Source: Thermogemmatispora aurantia
Lineage (GTDB): Bacteria > Chloroflexota > Ktedonobacteria > Ktedonobacterales > Ktedonobacteraceae
Direction: 5' to 3'
Assembly: GCF_008974285.1 (NCBI RefSeq)
Contig: NZ_BKZV01000003.1
Span: forward strand, 606,448-670,447
Length of the DNA: 64,000 nt
Both the position numbers and the translations under genes were made by a program. Below, in pieces: positions 61,376 through 64,000 of this stretch (positions within the stretch are counted from its first letter, which is position 1; each line of letters opens with the position of its first letter). Below the pieces are notes generated by a model. It was not told where the DNA came from. It saw only the letters and a program-made list of their open reading frames with translations, and ran no database searches.

Positions 61376-64000
61376 CTAGGGATAGCTCACCAGGTAGGCA
61401 TTGGTCGTGGTCGAATTTGAGGGGCCGCCAGTGTTGTTGATAATATGTTGGATGGTCCCCACGCCACCGAGCGAGACCGTCACCAGGTCGTGGAAGGTCA
61501 CCCCCGCTGTATCGGGTACCTCAAAGGCGCGATCCGCGACAATCGAGGGATCGACGTTGAAGTAGCAGTAGCTGCCCACGCCCCAGGCTTCATGGCTGGT
61601 GACCGAGTCCGCTACCTTGTAGGCAGCATAGCCGCGCGTACTGCCGTTCATCCAGGCTGCCTGGTTGGGCGGATCGTAAGGCATCTCATTCTGGAAGAAG
61701 TAGGTGCGCCCACCATTGCCGTTCCAGATGACCTCGTACTGCTGATAGTGCTCAACGAAGAGGCCGTACATGGTCACGTTGTTGCCGTTGACAACCAGCC
61801 CGTTGGCGGCAGGGTTAACGGTCCAGCCGACGCCGCTGCCGTGGTCGGCTCGCCACAGCCAGAGATCATCACCGATGACGTTGTTGCTGTTGATCACCAG
61901 GCTCTGGGTGGCCTGACCGGGACCAGCTCCACCAATGCGGAAGAAGACATCACTGAGCACGGTTGGATTGGAGGTATGGTCCTGTGAGGAGCCGCTGGGG
62001 CCAACCTGGAGCAGCACCGGTGAGTTGACAGGACCGGCGTCAAAGAGGAGACCCGCGATCGAGACCCCATCAACGTCGGCCACGGTCATGGGAATGACCC
62101 CATTCTGCGGCACCAGCGTCGCCAGCCCCAGTCCCAGTACGACCGTATTCGGGCGCGTGATGTTGATAGTGCCATTGAGCTGATAGACACCGGGGGTGAA
62201 AAGCAGGTTCAGACCTTGGGCCAGGGCATTATTGATGGTGGCGACAGAGTCCCCAGGATGAGCAATGTAGAACTGGCTGATGGGAATCGAGGTACCTGCC
62301 GGCGTCCCATTGGCCCAGGTTGTGCCCTGACTATTGCTGCGCAGCGCTGGTACGAAGACGTAGTAGTTGCCGCTCTGGTCGATATAGAGGAAAGGCTTCT
62401 CCCGAATCACTGGCGTCTGGTTGACGACCGTCTCCGGCGGATTGGGGAAGCTCGGCGGCGGCGCGCCGTTAACTCCGACAAAGACCATGTTCCAGACGCC
62501 CCCGTTCCAGCTGCCAAGCTGGTCGTTGCGCGAGAACCACTGCTGCTGCGAGCCGGACTGTGTTTGACCGGTGACCAGGCTATCGGCCAGGAAGCCTCCG
62601 CTGGCCCAACCGCCATCCCAGAGCAGCAGATTGCCCTGGATGTCAACGCGGTGCAGCGGCGAGGCCTGAGCCGCGGCCCATTTGTTCCAGCCACCAGAGG
62701 GAATGATCTTGAGATTCTCGGCACCGCGCCAGAAGTTCTGCGTAGCGTTGCCGTTCATCCAGGCTGCATCGAGGTTGACCGCTCCATTGATCACGACATC
62801 GTCGGGCGAGCGACCCAGTCCTAGCACTTGAGTGTAGAAGCCGACATTGACCGTGACATTGTAGGTACCCGGCTTGAAGAGGAGAGCGTAGCGATTGGTG
62901 CCAAACTGGTTGGTCTGTTGCTGGCTGTAGATGGCGTCAAGGGTGCTCTGAATGGTCGAGCTGGGCATCGAGGGATCGAAAATGTAGACGTTCGGCCCGA
63001 AATTGGGCGTACCTGCTGGCGGGGTCCCTGTCGGAGTAGGGGTCGGAGACGGTGCGGAGGTAGGCGTTGGGGTAGGCGTGCCGCCCGCTGCCGGCAGGAT
63101 CTCTAGCCCATTGACCTGGGCATTGTCCACCACCGTGCTGAATTGGATCGTCAGTGTCCCACTCGTCGAGGCCGTCACGCTAAACTCTTTCACCACCGCC
63201 TTGTTCGCCCCTCCCGCCGCCGCATAAATGTCAAAGTTCGTCAGCACCTGCTGCCCGTTGATGCTCACATTGAAAACCCGCTTGCCCGCCGCATTCCAGT
63301 ACGTCTCGGCAAAGTGCAGCCGCACCGTGTAAGCCGCTCCCGCCGTCAGGTTCGGTATCGTGTAGGTGAAGTTGCCATAGCGATTGCTCTGGTAGACTGC
63401 CTGCGGCGCCGGGTTCGTCACCCCCGACGTATCAATCGCATTGCTCGTGCTGGCCGTCGTCCCTCCACTATAGTAGCTGTCCGCGATAAACGGCGCCACC
63501 GCCGGCCCGCCTGCGTTGATCTGGACGGCGCCCGCAACAGGTGTAGGGATCGGCGTACCACCTGCCGGCGGCAGGATCTCTAGCCCATTGACCTGGGCAT
63601 TGTCCACCACCGTGCTGAATTGGATCGTCAGTGTCCCACTCGTCGAGGCCGTCACGCTAAACTCCTTCACCACCGCCTTGTTCGCCCCTCCCGCCGCCGC
63701 ATAAATGTCAAAGTTCGTCAGCACCTGCTGCCCGTTGATGCTCACATTGAAAACCCGCTTGCCCGCCGCATTCCAGTACGTCTCGGCAAAGTGCAGCCGC
63801 ACCGTGTAAGCCGCTCCCGCCGTCAGGTTCGGTATCGTGTAGGTGAAGTTGCCGTAGCGATTGCTCTGGTAGACTGCCTGCGGCGCCGGGTTCGTCACCC
63901 CCGACGTATCAATCGCATTGCTCGTGCTGGCCGTCGTCCCTCCACTATAGTAGCTGTCCGCGATAAACGGCGCCACCGCCGGCCCGCCTGCGTTGATCTG
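61376..64000 (-). CDS. secreted beta-helix carbohydrate-active protein with malectin repeats, partial (N-terminus beyond right edge)
   Basis: The frame is open from the right edge to the stop at 61376 (875 residues). In reading order come two malectin domains (each FIADSYYSGGTTASTSNA to VDNAQVNGLEILP, with HFAETYWNAAGKRVFNVSI), Thr-Pro linkers, then a long right-handed beta-helix part starting NVYIFDPSMPSSTIQSTLDA with KPGTYNVTVNVGFYTQVLGL, FLYIDQSGNYYVFVPALRS, WLWRADHGSGVGW and HYQQYEVIWNGNGGRTYFFQ. It recalls Streptomyces proteins often mislabelled adenylyl cyclase and the GH55-like beta-1,3-glucanase fold. Malectin domains bind sugars, so it is probably a secreted polysaccharide-binding or degrading protein. 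The window starts inside malectin unit 1 as seen, so more units may lie outside. Confidence 0.85.
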   Translation of the reverse strand, partial: QINAGGPAVAPFIADSYYSGGTTASTSNAIDTSGVTNPAPQAVYQSNRYGNFTYTIPNLTAGAAYTVRLHFAETYWNAAGKRVFNVSINGQQVLTNFDIYAAAGGANKAVVKEFSVTASTSGTLTIQFSTVVDNAQVNGLEILPPAGGTPIPTPVAGAVQINAGGPAVAPFIADSYYSGGTTASTSNAIDTSGVTNPAPQAVYQSNRYGNFTYTIPNLTAGAAYTVRLHFAETYWNAAGKRVFNVSINGQQVLTNFDIYAAAGGANKAVVKEFSVTASTSGTLTIQFSTVVDNAQVNGLEILPAAGGTPTPTPTSAPSPTPTPTGTPPAGTPNFGPNVYIFDPSMPSSTIQSTLDAIYSQQQTNQFGTNRYALLFKPGTYNVTVNVGFYTQVLGLGRSPDDVVINGAVNLDAAWMNGNATQNFWRGAENLKIIPSGGWNKWAAAQASPLHRVDIQGNLLLWDGGWASGGFLADSLVTGQTQSGSQQQWFSRNDQLGSWNGGVWNMVFVGVNGAPPPSFPNPPETVVNQTPVIREKPFLYIDQSGNYYVFVPALRSNSQGTTWANGTPAGTSIPISQFYIAHPGDSVATINNALAQGLNLLFTPGVYQLNGTINITRPNTVVLGLGLATLVPQNGVIPMTVADVDGVSIAGLLFDAGPVNSPVLLQVGPSGSSQDHTSNPTVLSDVFFRIGGAGPGQATQSLVINSNNVIGDDLWLWRADHGSGVGWTVNPAANGLVVNGNNVTMYGLFVEHYQQYEVIWNGNGGRTYFFQNEMPYDPPNQAAWMNGSTRGYAAYKVADSVTSHEAWGVGSYCYFNVDPSIVADRAFEVPDTAGVTFHDLVTVSLGGVGTIQHIINNTGGPSNSTTTNAYLVSYP
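63094..64000. repeat. 477-bp tandem coding repeat (malectin units)
   Basis: The unit at 63094-63570 recurs from 63571 to the window edge. Across about 425 compared bases I count two differences (CTCTTTC/CTCCTTC and CCATAGC/CCGTAGC), both silent. The 40-base linker differs. This is recent duplication or ongoing conversion. Confidence 0.9.

Overview
The window looks like a chromosomal segment of a GC-rich, probably thermophilic Gram-positive-type soil bacterium. The gene styles fit the Ktedonobacteria of the phylum Chloroflexota, with Thermogemmatispora as the nearest guess. Reasons are the XRE-GAF and GAF-PucR regulators, an ECF41-type sigma factor with an attached SnoaL-like domain, secreted carbohydrate enzymes with CBM2 and malectin modules joined by Pro/Thr linkers, ECF-type uptake systems and a hydroxynitrile-lyase-type cupin. 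The taxonomic call is inference.

Layout. Bases 1-2,860 (minus strand) hold the end of a small biosynthetic or glycan-modification operon: methyltransferase (cut by the left edge), DegT-type aminotransferase and a 5'-truncated radical SAM/SPASM gene. From about 2,800 to 12,260 lies a graveyard of broken genes: a histidine phosphatase without its RHG end, a PHP phosphoesterase, TPR and WD40 fragments, a PIG-L deacetylase, a TetR regulator with two stop codons and an intact-looking operator, a DnaJ-type zinc protein, a methyltransferase fragment and a tyrosine-recombinase tail. Only a lipoprotein (6365-7270) and a small unknown gene (7616-8029) look intact there. The relic integrase ends just before two tRNA genes (Gly-TCC, Pro-TGG), after which the sequence becomes normal.

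Bases 12,700-20,900 carry signalling: a lone receiver protein, an XRE-GAF protein, and a soluble GAF-GAF-PAS histidine kinase overlapping an NtrC-type regulator whose sigma-54-contact loop is altered. Bases 20,890-37,823 look devoted to uptake and opening of nitrogen-containing rings: cytosine deaminase, an NCS1 permease, a divergent GAF-PucR regulator, a TetR/MFS efflux pair, then an XRE-cupin regulator leading into hydantoinase/oxoprolinase subunits A and B and a complete ECF importer (S, fused A-A', T). Bases 38,171-47,360 contain four related SAM methyltransferases (three in tandem), a nitroreductase-family protein, a cupin with a divergent AraC regulator, and acetyl-CoA synthetase.

Bases 47,580-50,033 form a compact ECF41 module: a textbook ECF41 promoter, a FAD oxidoreductase and the ECF41 sigma factor. 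The rest has membrane proteins, a CPBP protease, a secreted arabinofuranosidase-like enzyme with CBM2, a second cupin paralogue, GNAT, MFS, a phospholipase-C-like phosphoesterase lipoprotein, LysR, and a secreted beta-helix protein with almost identical malectin repeats that runs off the right edge. I found no CRISPR array, rRNA or intact insertion sequence.
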